From Enterococcus cecorum DSM 20682 = ATCC 43198 (GTDB taxonomy: Bacteria > Bacillota > Bacilli > Lactobacillales > Enterococcaceae), in the NCBI RefSeq assembly GCF_000407565.1, contig NZ_ASWI01000003.1, forward strand, positions 683,501-747,500: DNA of 64,000 nt. Reading direction: 5' to 3'. Position numbers and translations under genes: made by a program. This document shows positions 42,990-52,029 of this stretch, piece by piece. The notes under the pieces are model-generated. The model ran no database searches and had not been told where the DNA came from. It saw nothing but the letters and a program-made list of their open reading frames with translations. Numbering within the stretch: the first letter of the stretch is position 1; each line of letters begins with the position of its first letter.

Positions 42990-43286
42990 ATGTCAGATAA
43001 GCCCTTACTCACACGTGCAGAATTAAGAAGACGGCGTGAACAAGAGCAACAGGCGTTAGAACGTAATCAAAAAATTGTTTCCAAACAAGCACAAAAAGAA
43101 TTTGAACAAGAAGAACAACGCATCGCTCGCCATTATCGCAAAGAAGCAAAAAAGAATAAGGAAATTCATAAATCACGGGTAGAAGAAAAAGAAACTTCTC
43201 GTGCCTTAAATTCTTTTTTATGGAAAGCAATTATTATCGTTGGGTTAATGTTGGTTTTAATTTTTATTTTTATCTTTTTTATATAA
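42990..43286 (+). CDS. Small membrane protein with charged N-terminal coiled coil, unknown function
   Basis: 98 residues. Residues 1-75 are strongly charged and coiled-coil-like (RRRREQEQQALERNQ). The C-terminus is a single membrane anchor (AIIIVGLMLVLIFIFIFF). It starts one base after the nudF stop and is co-transcribed with nudF and mtnN. I do not recognise a named family; homologues at this position in enterococci are plausible from memory. Confidence 0.72.
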   Translation: MSDKPLLTRAELRRRREQEQQALERNQKIVSKQAQKEFEQEEQRIARHYRKEAKKNKEIHKSRVEEKETSRALNSFLWKAIIIVGLMLVLIFIFIFFI

Positions 43287-43309
43287 TTTGTTCAGAAAGT
43301 TGGTAGAAA

Positions 43310-44005
43310 ATGAAAATCGGAATTATCGGTGCAATGGACCAAGAAGTCAAAATATTAAAGGAAAAAATGGAAGCACCCATGTCCTGGGAACGCGCAGGAG
43401 TTTTGTTTGTTTCGGGTACTTTAGGCAAACATGATGTCATTGTGGTACGCTCAGGCATTGGGAAAGTGGCTGCCAGTGTCACAACGAGTTTACTGATTCA
43501 ACAATATGGCGTCAATATGGTGATTAATACTGGTTCTGCTGGAGGAATTGGTGAAGGCTTGCAAGTCGGTGATGTGGTCTTTTCTGAAAAATTAGCGTAT
43601 TTTGATGTTGATGTCACAGGATTTGGCTATGAGTATGGTCAATTACCAGCCGGCATGCCATTATATTTTGAAGCAAGCAAATATATTATAAATGAAATGA
43701 AAAAAGCCGCGGAAAAAACTGGACAACAAGTGCGTAGTGGCTTAATTGTAACTGGAGATAGCTTTGTCAATAGTCCGGAAAAAATTGCGGAAATTAAATC
43801 GCATTTTCCAGAGGCGCTTGCTTGTGAGATGGAGGGTGCAGCCATTGCCCAAACTGCTCGTCAATTTAATATTCCATTTTTAGTTGTACGAGCAATTAGC
43901 GATACAGCAGACCATCAAGCAACGATGAGTTTTGATGAATTTATTGATGAAGCTGGAAAACGCTCTGCAGAAATGGTAATTGAGTTTTTAAATACAATCA
44001 AATAA
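43310..44005 (+). CDS. mtnN: 5'-methylthioadenosine/S-adenosylhomocysteine nucleosidase
   Basis: 231 residues, the standard length for MtnN/Pfs. Family signatures: KIGIIGAMDQEVKILKEKM at the start, VVRSGIGKVAA, NTGSAGGIGEGLQVGDVV, and the catalytic Asp in VRAISDTADHQATMSFDEF near the C-terminus. It recycles MTA and SAH, releasing adenine and feeding the activated methyl cycle. It belongs to the nudF-mtnN housekeeping cluster. Confidence 0.96.
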   Translation: MKIGIIGAMDQEVKILKEKMEAPMSWERAGVLFVSGTLGKHDVIVVRSGIGKVAASVTTSLLIQQYGVNMVINTGSAGGIGEGLQVGDVVFSEKLAYFDVDVTGFGYEYGQLPAGMPLYFEASKYIINEMKKAAEKTGQQVRSGLIVTGDSFVNSPEKIAEIKSHFPEALACEMEGAAIAQTARQFNIPFLVVRAISDTADHQATMSFDEFIDEAGKRSAEMVIEFLNTIK

Positions 44006-44024
44006 ATGAAAAAAGGTGAAAAAT

Positions 44025-44570
44025 ATGAAGGCTTTAATTTCGATTGATTATACGTATGATTTTGTCGCAACGGATGGTAAATTAACTACCGGTGAATATG
44101 GTCAACAAATTGAAGAAGCGTTGGTAAAGGTTACGAAAGATTTTATTGAAAATGATGATTTTGTGGTTTTCGCCATTGATGGTCATGATAAAAAAGATCA
44201 CTATCATCCAGAAAACAAACTATTCCCACCACATAATCTGATAGGCACACATGGTCGCGACTTATATGGTAAATTGGCTGACTTGTATGAGCAAAATAAA
44301 AGCAAAGATACACTTTATTGGCTTGATAAACGTCATTATTCTGCTTTTTGTGGGACGGATTTAGATTTACGCTTGAGAGAACGTCAAATTACTGAAATCT
44401 ATTTAACTGGGGTATGTACCGATATTTGTGTATTGCATACCGCTGTAGATGCCTATAATTTTGGCTATAAAATTTTTATTGTGAAAGATGCTGTGCAAAG
44501 CTTTGATCAAGTGGGTCATCAATGGGCGCTTAACCATTTCAAAAATACATTAGGGGCGACAATTGTTTAA
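44025..44570 (+). CDS. Isochorismatase-fold cysteine hydrolase (nicotinamidase-like)
   Basis: About 181 residues. The catalytic triad pattern of the family is visible: Asp in ALISIDYTYDF (N-terminus), Lys in DKRHYSAFCGT and the nucleophilic Cys in ITEIYLTGVCTDICVLHTAV with the cis-peptide neighbourhood. HYHPENKLFPPHNLIGTHGRD matches nicotinamidases/PncA-like enzymes. Start set at ATG 44025 with AAGGTG upstream; GTG 44016 overlaps that site. The next gene begins directly after its stop (TAAATG). Confidence 0.85.
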   Translation: MKALISIDYTYDFVATDGKLTTGEYGQQIEEALVKVTKDFIENDDFVVFAIDGHDKKDHYHPENKLFPPHNLIGTHGRDLYGKLADLYEQNKSKDTLYWLDKRHYSAFCGTDLDLRLRERQITEIYLTGVCTDICVLHTAVDAYNFGYKIFIVKDAVQSFDQVGHQWALNHFKNTLGATIV

Positions 44571-45104
44571 ATGAAAGCAAAAATTTTAGATAAACAAACT
44601 TTTGAGCAACTCATTGATTTAGAAAATACCCAAGGAAATTACTGTGGGACGTATTGCTGTGCGGTCTTATTAAGCTACTTTCAAAAACATTTTACGCCAG
44701 CTATTTTGCCTGACTTTTTACAGGAAAATACACAGCAAGGTCAAGCAAGCTTGGTCGAAATATTAAAACTATTGGTGCAACCATTTGGCTTTCCTACCTT
44801 ACCGATTGAGTTGTCGATGGGGGTGAATCGATTTTTTAGGCGTTACCAGATGCCTTATCGTGCCCATAGTACTACTATGGTTTGTCTGACACGTATTAAA
44901 AAACGAATTGATGCCGGACTTCCCTTGATTGTGGGTTTATCTAAGAAAAGAGGGAGTGACTATGGGAATCACTGGGTTGTTTGCTACGGATATTTGCAAA
45001 ATGAAGACGGTAGCTATGATTTGCTGGTGCATGATGTCTGGGGCAATCCGGCCAAAATTATTCCGGCAAAGTGGGTTAATAGCACAGTTTCGATTAAACG
45101 ATAA
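44571..45104 (+). CDS. Papain-like (C39-type) cysteine peptidase homologue
   Basis: 177 residues. Putative catalytic residues: Cys in QGNYCGTYCCAVLLSYF (residue ~25), His in YGNHWVVCYGY (~133) and Asp in LLVHDVWGNP (~153), the order expected of C39-like bacteriocin-processing or papain-fold enzymes. It lacks any membrane or ABC domain. A role in cleavage or in a papain-like non-peptidase reaction cannot be separated. Starts immediately after the previous stop, so probably translationally coupled. Confidence 0.7.
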   Translation: MKAKILDKQTFEQLIDLENTQGNYCGTYCCAVLLSYFQKHFTPAILPDFLQENTQQGQASLVEILKLLVQPFGFPTLPIELSMGVNRFFRRYQMPYRAHSTTMVCLTRIKKRIDAGLPLIVGLSKKRGSDYGNHWVVCYGYLQNEDGSYDLLVHDVWGNPAKIIPAKWVNSTVSIKR

Positions 45105-45131
45105 TTATTTTTATGAAAACACAAGAAAATT

Positions 45132-45160
45132 TTCAAAATCACCTCAAGATATGATACAAT
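45132..45160 (+). promoter_or_regulatory. Putative promoter of prs
   Basis: TTCAAA (45132-45137), 17-base spacer, TACAAT (45155-45160), about 30 bases before the prs start. Confidence 0.65.
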
Positions 45161-45191
45161 AAAAGAAAAAACATTTTTGGAGGATGAAACG

Positions 45192-46160
45192 GTGGCGAAT
45201 TCTGCAACAGACAATGTCAAAATTTTTAGTCTCAACGGGAATCAACCATTAGCAGCAAAAATTGCTAAAGTCTTTGGACAAGAATTAGGAAAATGTGTAG
45301 CGCGACAATTTAGTGATGGCGAAATTGCGATTAACATTGAAGAAAGTGTCCGTGGGGTGGATACTTACTTAATCCAATCGACCAATCAACCAGTGAATGA
45401 TTATTACTGGGAACTTTTAATTATGATTGATGCAATGAAACGGGCGAGTGCGAAGTCAATCAATGTCGTCTTACCTTATTATGCTTATGCGCGTCAAGAT
45501 CGTACAGCGCGTCCACATGAACCAATTACTGCAAAATTAATTGCAAATATGATTACCAAAGCGGGTGCAACTCGAGTGTTAACATTAGATTTGCATACAG
45601 TACAAGTACAAGGTTTCTTTGATATTCCAGTGGATAATTTATTCACGATTCCATTGTTTGCTCAGTATTATCTAGATCAAGGAATGTCTGGTGATGACTA
45701 TGTCGTTGTTTCACCAAAAAATAGTGGTGTTCAACGTGCACGTAGCTTAGCAGAATATTTAGGTTCTACTTTAGCCATTGTGGATCAATCAGATGAGTAT
45801 GAAGCAGGTGGCTATGTGATTGGGGATGTCAAAGGTAAGAAATGTATCATGGTGGATGACATTTTAAATACCGGTCAAACTTTTGTTAAAGCAAGTAAAC
45901 TGCTAACTGAGCAAGGCGCTACTGAAATTTATGCTTGTGCTTCTCATGCTTTATTATGTGAAGGGGCTAAAGCTGATTTAGATGCAGCACCGATTCAATC
46001 TATTTGTGTGACTGATTCATGTCTGATTGATGATAGTCGCAAGCCAAATGTCGTTCATTATATTACTTGTGCGGATTTAATGGGAGAAGCGATGAAACGT
46101 ATCCAAGAAAATACCCCAATGAGTCCTTTATTCCGCCTATCCATTGAAGATCAAAAATAA
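45192..46160 (+). CDS. prs: Ribose-phosphate pyrophosphokinase (PRPP synthase)
   Basis: About 322 residues. It makes PRPP from ribose-5-phosphate and ATP for purine, pyrimidine, His, Trp and NAD synthesis. Seen motifs: [17 protein letters not shown] at the N-terminus, [16 protein letters not shown] (flexible catalytic loop) near residue 98 and the PRPP-binding loop [17 protein letters not shown] near 215. Start is GTG 45192, eight bases after GGAGG; the upstream TTG 45177 overlaps the ribosome site. The divergent C-terminus ([12 protein letters not shown]) suggests the second Prs paralogue seen in many Lactobacillales. Confidence 0.93.
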   Translation: MANSATDNVKIFSLNGNQPLAAKIAKVFGQELGKCVARQFSDGEIAINIEESVRGVDTYLIQSTNQPVNDYYWELLIMIDAMKRASAKSINVVLPYYAYARQDRTARPHEPITAKLIANMITKAGATRVLTLDLHTVQVQGFFDIPVDNLFTIPLFAQYYLDQGMSGDDYVVVSPKNSGVQRARSLAEYLGSTLAIVDQSDEYEAGGYVIGDVKGKKCIMVDDILNTGQTFVKASKLLTEQGATEIYACASHALLCEGAKADLDAAPIQSICVTDSCLIDDSRKPNVVHYITCADLMGEAMKRIQENTPMSPLFRLSIEDQK

Positions 46161-46182
46161 TTGTTTAGCCAAATGAGTTTAC

Positions 46183-46211
46183 TTGACAGAAATTGCGAAG
46201 TTTAGTAAGCT
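46183..46211 (+). promoter_or_regulatory. Putative promoter of the cysteine desulfurase gene
   Basis: Consensus TTGACA (46183-46188), 17-base spacer, TAAGCT (46206-46211). It is embedded in an inverted repeat AGCCAAAT (46166-46173) / ATTTGGCT (46213-46220) whose function is unclear. Confidence 0.7.
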
Positions 46212-46247
46212 GATTTGGCTTATTTGTTAGTAAAGGAAGTAGATTTT

Positions 46248-47384
46248 ATGTATTTTGACCATGCAGCAACATCGCCTATGCATCCAGTGGCCATTGAAAA
46301 AATGACTGCTATCATGAATGAGGTGTTTGGTAATCCTTCAAGTATTCATCAATATGGTCGCAAAGCTCATGAATATTTAGAAAAGGCGCGCCAAGTCATT
46401 GCTAAAACTTTAAAGGTTAAACCTCATGAAATTATTTTTACCAGTGGGGGAACAGAAGGCGATAACTATGCCATTATCGGAGCCGCTTTTGCCAATCAAG
46501 CGAAAGGACGTCACATCATCTCTACAAGCATAGAGCATCCAGCAGTTATGGAAACTTTACATTACTTAGAAAAACAAGGCTTTGAAGTGACCTACTTACC
46601 AGTGGATGCTAATGGACAAATTTCGCTAGCTGACTTGAAACAGGCGCTGCGGGAGGACACGATTTTAGTCTCAATCATGTTTGCGAATAATGAAACGGGT
46701 AACTTATTACCGATTGTCCAAATTGGTGAAATCTTAAAAGACCATCCCGCTGTTTTTCATACGGATGCGGTACAAGCTTATGGAAAAGTGGCGATTTTTC
46801 CAGAAGAATTAGGCATAGATTTATTAAGTATTTCTGCCCATAAAATCAATGGCCCTAAAGGAATTGGTTTTCTTTATAAAAAAGATAGCGTAAAATTACA
46901 GCCAATCACACATGGTGGTGAGCAAGAAGAAAAGCGTCGGGCTGGAACTGAAAATTTACCCGCGATTTGTGCGATGGCTGAAGTGGCACAATTTCACCAT
47001 GAACATTTAGCTGAAGAACAAGCACAGATTCAAGCGATAAGTCAGCATTTTCTAGACGTGTTATCCCAACAACAGGTTCGGTATCAAGTGAACGGCGATG
47101 AAGCAAATAAATTGCCACAGGTATGGAATCTTTCCTTTAATCAAGTGAATAATCAAATGCTTTTGATGCATCTAGATTTAGCAAACATGGCCATTTCAAC
47201 TGGTTCGGCATGTACAGCGGGGAATGTTAATCCTTCCCATGTATTAGAAGCGATGTATGGAAAAAAGGATGAAAAAATTCATACCGCTATTCGTGTCAGT
47301 TTTGGCTTTGGCAATACGTTAGACGAAGTAGGACAACTAGCTCAACAATTAGGACAAGTCGTGCGCAAATTTCAACAAGCGTAA
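46248..47384 (+). CDS. Cysteine desulfurase, IscS/NifS family
   Basis: About 378 residues, PLP enzyme providing sulfur, here most likely for tRNA thiolation by the nearby MnmA. Motifs: YFDHAATSPMHP at the start, FTSGGTEGDNYAIIG, the PLP-lysine region SISAHKINGPKGIGFLY (Lys ~203) and the catalytic cysteine loop SACTAGNVNPSH near residue 324. ATG 46248 is behind AAAGGAAG; the longer open frame upstream overlaps the promoter. Followed by DUF1831 and mnmA as in other lactic acid bacteria. Confidence 0.95.
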   Translation: MYFDHAATSPMHPVAIEKMTAIMNEVFGNPSSIHQYGRKAHEYLEKARQVIAKTLKVKPHEIIFTSGGTEGDNYAIIGAAFANQAKGRHIISTSIEHPAVMETLHYLEKQGFEVTYLPVDANGQISLADLKQALREDTILVSIMFANNETGNLLPIVQIGEILKDHPAVFHTDAVQAYGKVAIFPEELGIDLLSISAHKINGPKGIGFLYKKDSVKLQPITHGGEQEEKRRAGTENLPAICAMAEVAQFHHEHLAEEQAQIQAISQHFLDVLSQQQVRYQVNGDEANKLPQVWNLSFNQVNNQMLLMHLDLANMAISTGSACTAGNVNPSHVLEAMYGKKDEKIHTAIRVSFGFGNTLDEVGQLAQQLGQVVRKFQQA

Positions 47385-47412
47385 AATTTGTTTTCTTAAA
47401 TCTAGGCAAAGG

Positions 47413-47441
47413 TTTTCAGATGACAAAAGCTGTGATAAAAT
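47413..47441 (+). promoter_or_regulatory. Putative promoter of the DUF1831 gene
   Basis: TTTTCA (47413-47418), 17-base spacer, TAAAAT (47436-47441), 30 bases before the start codon. Confidence 0.55.
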
Positions 47442-47470
47442 AAAGAAAAACATGAAAAGAGGCTAGATTT

Positions 47471-47812
47471 ATGGCTTTTGAAAAAACAGCAACAGTTCTA
47501 GGTTCAACTGTCAAATACCAAATGAACCCAAATGCAAAACGTTATACCTTGCGTGATAATGGTTTTGTTGAAACAAATGGAGGCAACTTCCAACTGATTC
47601 GTTCATTAGAAGCAACTCCTCAAAGTAAGGAAGGCTTTAAATTAAAAATAACTATTTCTAAAGACCTTCAAACTTTAAAAATGTCGATTACCAATGCGAC
47701 AGGTCTTAAAGCAGTCAATATTTTCAAGAGCGAACAGCATAAAATGTTGCAAGATAAATTCTATTTCTTGATGGATGGATTTATCGATCGTGGTTTATTA
47801 GAAAAAGCATAA
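47471..47812 (+). CDS. DUF1831 protein, between cysteine desulfurase and mnmA
   Basis: 113 residues, soluble mixed alpha/beta protein. The sequence (start MAFEKTATVLGSTVKYQ, middle GGNFQLIRSLEATPQSKEGF) matches my memory of the DUF1831 family, which is almost always found between a NifS-like gene and mnmA in Lactobacillales. Linked by position to tRNA sulfur transfer, but no activity is known to me. Own promoter and terminator. Confidence 0.82.
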   Translation: MAFEKTATVLGSTVKYQMNPNAKRYTLRDNGFVETNGGNFQLIRSLEATPQSKEGFKLKITISKDLQTLKMSITNATGLKAVNIFKSEQHKMLQDKFYFLMDGFIDRGLLEKA

Positions 47813-47820
47813 GGTAAGAA

Positions 47821-47850
47821 AATCGTAGTCTGTGTACTGCGATTTTTTTC
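47821..47850 (+). terminator. Terminator after the DUF1831 gene
   Basis: AATCGTAGT (47821-47829) pairs with ACTGCGATT (47836-47844), six-base loop, T tract to 47849. A TATAAT box at 47874-47879 downstream probably starts the mnmA transcript, although its -35 is weak. Confidence 0.85.
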
Positions 47851-47948
47851 GTGCATGTTGGGAAAAATTGCGCTATAATGAAATTTACTGAAAATAATGC
47901 GACCTTCAATCGTAGTAGATTTCAGAATCTATAAAGAAATGATGGTGA

Positions 47949-49076
<1,128 letters not shown>

Positions 49077-49204
49077 AGGTCGTAAATCGACTCGATCAGC
49101 TACGAGCGGATAAGTTTGTCCAGAATGTCGGGAAAGTCCGAAAAGTAAAGACTTTCCCAGACGGGCTGGCTTATACGCCGAAGTAGCTAGTCGATTTACG
49201 CCGT
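49077..49204 (+). repeat. Structured non-coding repeat, copy 2 (directly after mnmA)
   Basis: 128 nt, beginning AGGTCGT and ending ACGCCGT exactly as copy 1. A nearly continuous hairpin: GG 49078-49079 with CC 49201-49202, T49080 bulged, 12-bp CGTAAATCGACT (49081-49092) with AGTCGATTTACG (49189-49200), AGCTAC 49098-49103 with GTAGCT 49183-49188, GCG 49106-49108 with CGC 49176-49178, ATAAG 49110-49114 with CTTAT 49170-49174, GTCC 49118-49121 with GGGC 49163-49166, and GTCGGGAAAGTC (49127-49138) with GACTTTCCC/GAC (49150-49162, one bulge), loop of 11. No reading frame. Function unknown. Confidence 0.85.
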
Positions 49205-49210
49205 CAATAA

Positions 49211-49241
49211 AGGTCGTAAATCGACTCGGTCAGCTACGGGC
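49211..49241 (+). repeat. Partial third copy: 5' arm of the structured repeat
   Basis: 31 bases, 29 identical to the 5' arm of copy 2 (49077-49107), in the same orientation and 134 bases downstream. Only the 5' arm is present. It could pair with the 3' arm of copy 2 (49183-49200) in place of the original 5' arm. Confidence 0.85.
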
Positions 49242-49271
49242 AACAGCATGACCAAAAGTTAGACTGTATAT

Positions 49272-49316
49272 TACCGAATAGTCGTTGTTTGTTAGCGGCT
49301 GTTCGGTATTTTTTTT
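49272..49316 (+). terminator. Terminator downstream of mnmA and the repeats
   Basis: TACCGAATAG (49272-49281) pairs with CTGTTCGGTA (49299-49308), then eight T. The rest of the gap up to 49527 is A/T-rich with no gene or clear site. Confidence 0.9.
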
Positions 49317-49527
49317 ATAAATGAGATACTACAAATTTGCTTTACTGTCCTTTTCACAAGTAAATTATTTGCCAGATAAATCAAAGCTTAATACTATAGA
49401 GTTATCAAGGAAAAATAGTATATAGTTTACAACGAATGAAACAAAAGGAAATACAAACTAAAAATTGTTATAAAAGTTTTTGTTGATTTGTTACGAATGA
49501 TTTAGGAAAATAGAGATGGTGAATAGG

Positions 49528-49890
49528 ATGTATCAAGTAATTCGTATGCATGGTGATAATGAAGTGTGGTGGTTCTTTGAAGGTTGGCAAGAAGACATTG
49601 TGGAAGAACAATATTTTGCTACTTTTGAGGAAGCAGTCGTAGCTTACACCTTATTATGGCATGAATATAAAATAAAATATTCCTGTGTCAGTGCAAAAGA
49701 AAATTATCTTTGTGCGTTTTGGAATGAAGAAGAATTACGTTATTGTGAGGAATGTGAGGATGATTTACAGCAATATCATTCCATTGCTTTATTAAAAGAT
49801 TTTGAACCCGTCACAATAACAAGTGAAAGGAATTTATATGAAACAGCTAATCATTGCGGAAAAACCAAGTGTTGCCAAAGATCTGAGTAG
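49528..49890 (+). CDS. DUF1033-family protein
   Basis: About 120 residues. The start MYQVIRMHGDNEVWWFFEGW and the RYCEECEDDLQQYHSIALL segment match the DUF1033 family of Lactobacillales, function unknown. Start may be ATG 49528 or ATG 49516. The last 17 codons overlap the topB start by 53 bases and look unlike the rest (KTKCCQRSE), so the natural end may have been extended by a small frameshift. Confidence 0.75.
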   Translation: MYQVIRMHGDNEVWWFFEGWQEDIVEEQYFATFEEAVVAYTLLWHEYKIKYSCVSAKENYLCAFWNEEELRYCEECEDDLQQYHSIALLKDFEPVTITSERNLYETANHCGKTKCCQRSE

Positions 49891-51919
49891 AGTGTTAAAA
49901 GCAACGAAGAAAACTAAAAATTACTATGAAGGCGACAAAGTGATCGTCACTTGGGCTTTAGGACATTTATTAACCTTAAAAATGCCTGAAGATCTAAACA
50001 AAGAATGGCAACAATGGCAATTAGAGACACTGCCAATGTTACCAAAGCAAATAGGTATCAAACCTTTACCAAAAACTGGTCATCAATTAAAGGCGATTGC
50101 ATCGTTGGCCAAACGAAAAGATGTAGGAGAAGCCGTGATTGCGACCGATGCTGGACGTGAAGGAGAGTTAGTTGCCCGTTGGATTTTGCAGTGGGTGAGA
50201 TTTAACAAACCAGTGAAGCGTCTATGGATTTCATCACAAACAGACAAAGCCATTAAACAAGGTTTTGCCAATTTAAAACCAGCCAGTCAATATGACAATT
50301 TATATGAGTCAGCTATTTCTAGAGCAAAGGCGGACTGGTTGATAGGATTAAATGTGACCCGCGCTTTAACTGTGAAATATCAAGATAATCTAAGTGCTGG
50401 ACGTGTACAAACACCGACCTTGGCCTTAGTGAGACAGCAAGAAAAGCAAATTGAAAAGTTTCTTCCACAAGAATATTTTACAATTCAGTTTGCCGATAAT
50501 CAGTTGACCTTTACTCATCAACAAAAGAATCCGCAAGCTATCAAAACACGAGAAGCGGCCCAACAATTAGTTCAAAAGATGAGCCAAACAGCAGGCACCG
50601 TGGAAAAAATTGAAGAAAAAGTCAAACGCCAAGCCGCACCATTACCTTATGACTTAACAGAAATCCAGCGTGAGGCTAATCAACGTTACGGATTTTCTGC
50701 TAAAAAAACGCTCTCCTTGGTGCAAAGCCTATATGAAACCCATAAAGTCGTCACTTATCCGCGGACTGATAGTAAGTATTTAACCACGGATATGCAAAAT
50801 ACGATGAAGGAACGCCTACAAGCAATTAGTGATTTTGATCCGCAAGTCAAGACGATTATTAAAAATGGGTCTAAAGTTGTCTTAAAGAAAGTCTTTAATA
50901 ATGCGTTGGTTTCTGACCACCATGCCTTGATTCCAACTGAACAAAGGGCAAATTTTGCTAAGTTATCCAGTGATGAACAACGCATTTATCAGATGATTGT
51001 GTCACGCTTTTTGATGTTGTTCTTACCTGAATATCAAGAAAAGGTTGAGAAAATCACACTATCATTTGGTGCTGAACGCTTTGTTGCAAGTAATAAAAAA
51101 GTGCTTGAACCAGGTTGGAAAGGGGCAAGTGACGAAGTAAAAGCAAAGGTCGTGCACTATACAGAAGGTCAAAAAATCAAGGGTGAGTTTAGCATTGAAA
51201 AACAATTGACCACCCCGCCTAAGCCATTGAGTGAAGGTACTTTGTTGGCGAAGATGGAAAAATATAGCTTAGGTACGCCGGCCACGCGTGCTGAAATGAT
51301 AGAAAAGTTGATTAAAAGCGACTTGATGGAACGCAAAGCCAATTATTTAGCGGTCACTCCTAAGGGAAAACAGCTACTAGGTTTGGTGAATCCTTCATTA
51401 GTCACGCCTGAATTGACGGAAAAATGGGAGAAAAACCTAGAAAAAATTGCGAAAGGTCAGATGAAGAGTCAAGAATTCATCCAACAAATCGAACAAGATA
51501 CGAAGCGTTTAGTGGCTGAGATTAAGCAAAGTAACCAAAGCTATCAAGATTTTTCAATTACGCAAAAACGTTGCCCAGAATGTGGTTCGCTCTTAAAAGA
51601 AAAGAATGGTCGCGATGGCAAGCGTTTGGTCTGCACGAATGAAGACTGTCAATACTCAAGACGAAAAGAGCCAAAAGTATCCAATCATCGTTGCCCACAA
51701 TGTCATAAGAAAATGGAAATCATCGAAGGGAAAAATGGCGCTTATTATCGTTGTAAATATGATGGCACGACTGAAAAAATGCAAACCAAGGCTGAACGAA
51801 AACAAAAAATGACCAAACATGAAGAAAAACGACTATTGAAAAAATACAGTCAAGAAAATACAGAAATGGAAAGTCCATTAGCTTTAGCCTTAAAAGCGAT
51901 GATGGCTGAAGATAAATAA
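49838..51919 (+). CDS. topB: DNA topoisomerase III (type IA)
   Basis: About 693 residues. TOPRIM domain with LIIAEKPSVAKDLS and IATDAGREGELVARW (acidic triad), then RAKADWLIGLNVTRAL and SAGRVQTPTLALV, the catalytic tyrosine in KVVTYPRTDSKYL (residue ~306), and two C-terminal zinc-ribbon-like motifs (CPECGSLL...CTNEDC and CPQCHKKME...CKY). It relaxes and decatenates DNA. ATG 49838 is behind GAAAGG inside the DUF1033 gene; the longer start at 49823 overlaps that site. Chromosomal size and composition, no sign of a plasmid origin. Confidence 0.95.
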   Translation: MKQLIIAEKPSVAKDLSRVLKATKKTKNYYEGDKVIVTWALGHLLTLKMPEDLNKEWQQWQLETLPMLPKQIGIKPLPKTGHQLKAIASLAKRKDVGEAVIATDAGREGELVARWILQWVRFNKPVKRLWISSQTDKAIKQGFANLKPASQYDNLYESAISRAKADWLIGLNVTRALTVKYQDNLSAGRVQTPTLALVRQQEKQIEKFLPQEYFTIQFADNQLTFTHQQKNPQAIKTREAAQQLVQKMSQTAGTVEKIEEKVKRQAAPLPYDLTEIQREANQRYGFSAKKTLSLVQSLYETHKVVTYPRTDSKYLTTDMQNTMKERLQAISDFDPQVKTIIKNGSKVVLKKVFNNALVSDHHALIPTEQRANFAKLSSDEQRIYQMIVSRFLMLFLPEYQEKVEKITLSFGAERFVASNKKVLEPGWKGASDEVKAKVVHYTEGQKIKGEFSIEKQLTTPPKPLSEGTLLAKMEKYSLGTPATRAEMIEKLIKSDLMERKANYLAVTPKGKQLLGLVNPSLVTPELTEKWEKNLEKIAKGQMKSQEFIQQIEQDTKRLVAEIKQSNQSYQDFSITQKRCPECGSLLKEKNGRDGKRLVCTNEDCQYSRRKEPKVSNHRCPQCHKKMEIIEGKNGAYYRCKYDGTTEKMQTKAERKQKMTKHEEKRLLKKYSQENTEMESPLALALKAMMAEDK

Positions 51920-51922
51920 TAC

Positions 51923-51965
51923 AAAAGATACTCAAATCCTGCATGGAGGCGAGTATCTTTTTTAT
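51923..51965 (+). terminator. Terminator of topB
   Basis: AAAAGATACTC (51923-51933) pairs with GAGTATCTTTT (51951-51961), followed by further T. Confidence 0.9.
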
Positions 51966-52029
51966 GTTGTGCATGATATTTGGCTGTGGTAAAATGAATG
52001 AAAAAATAATTAAAAAAAGGTGTGATGAA

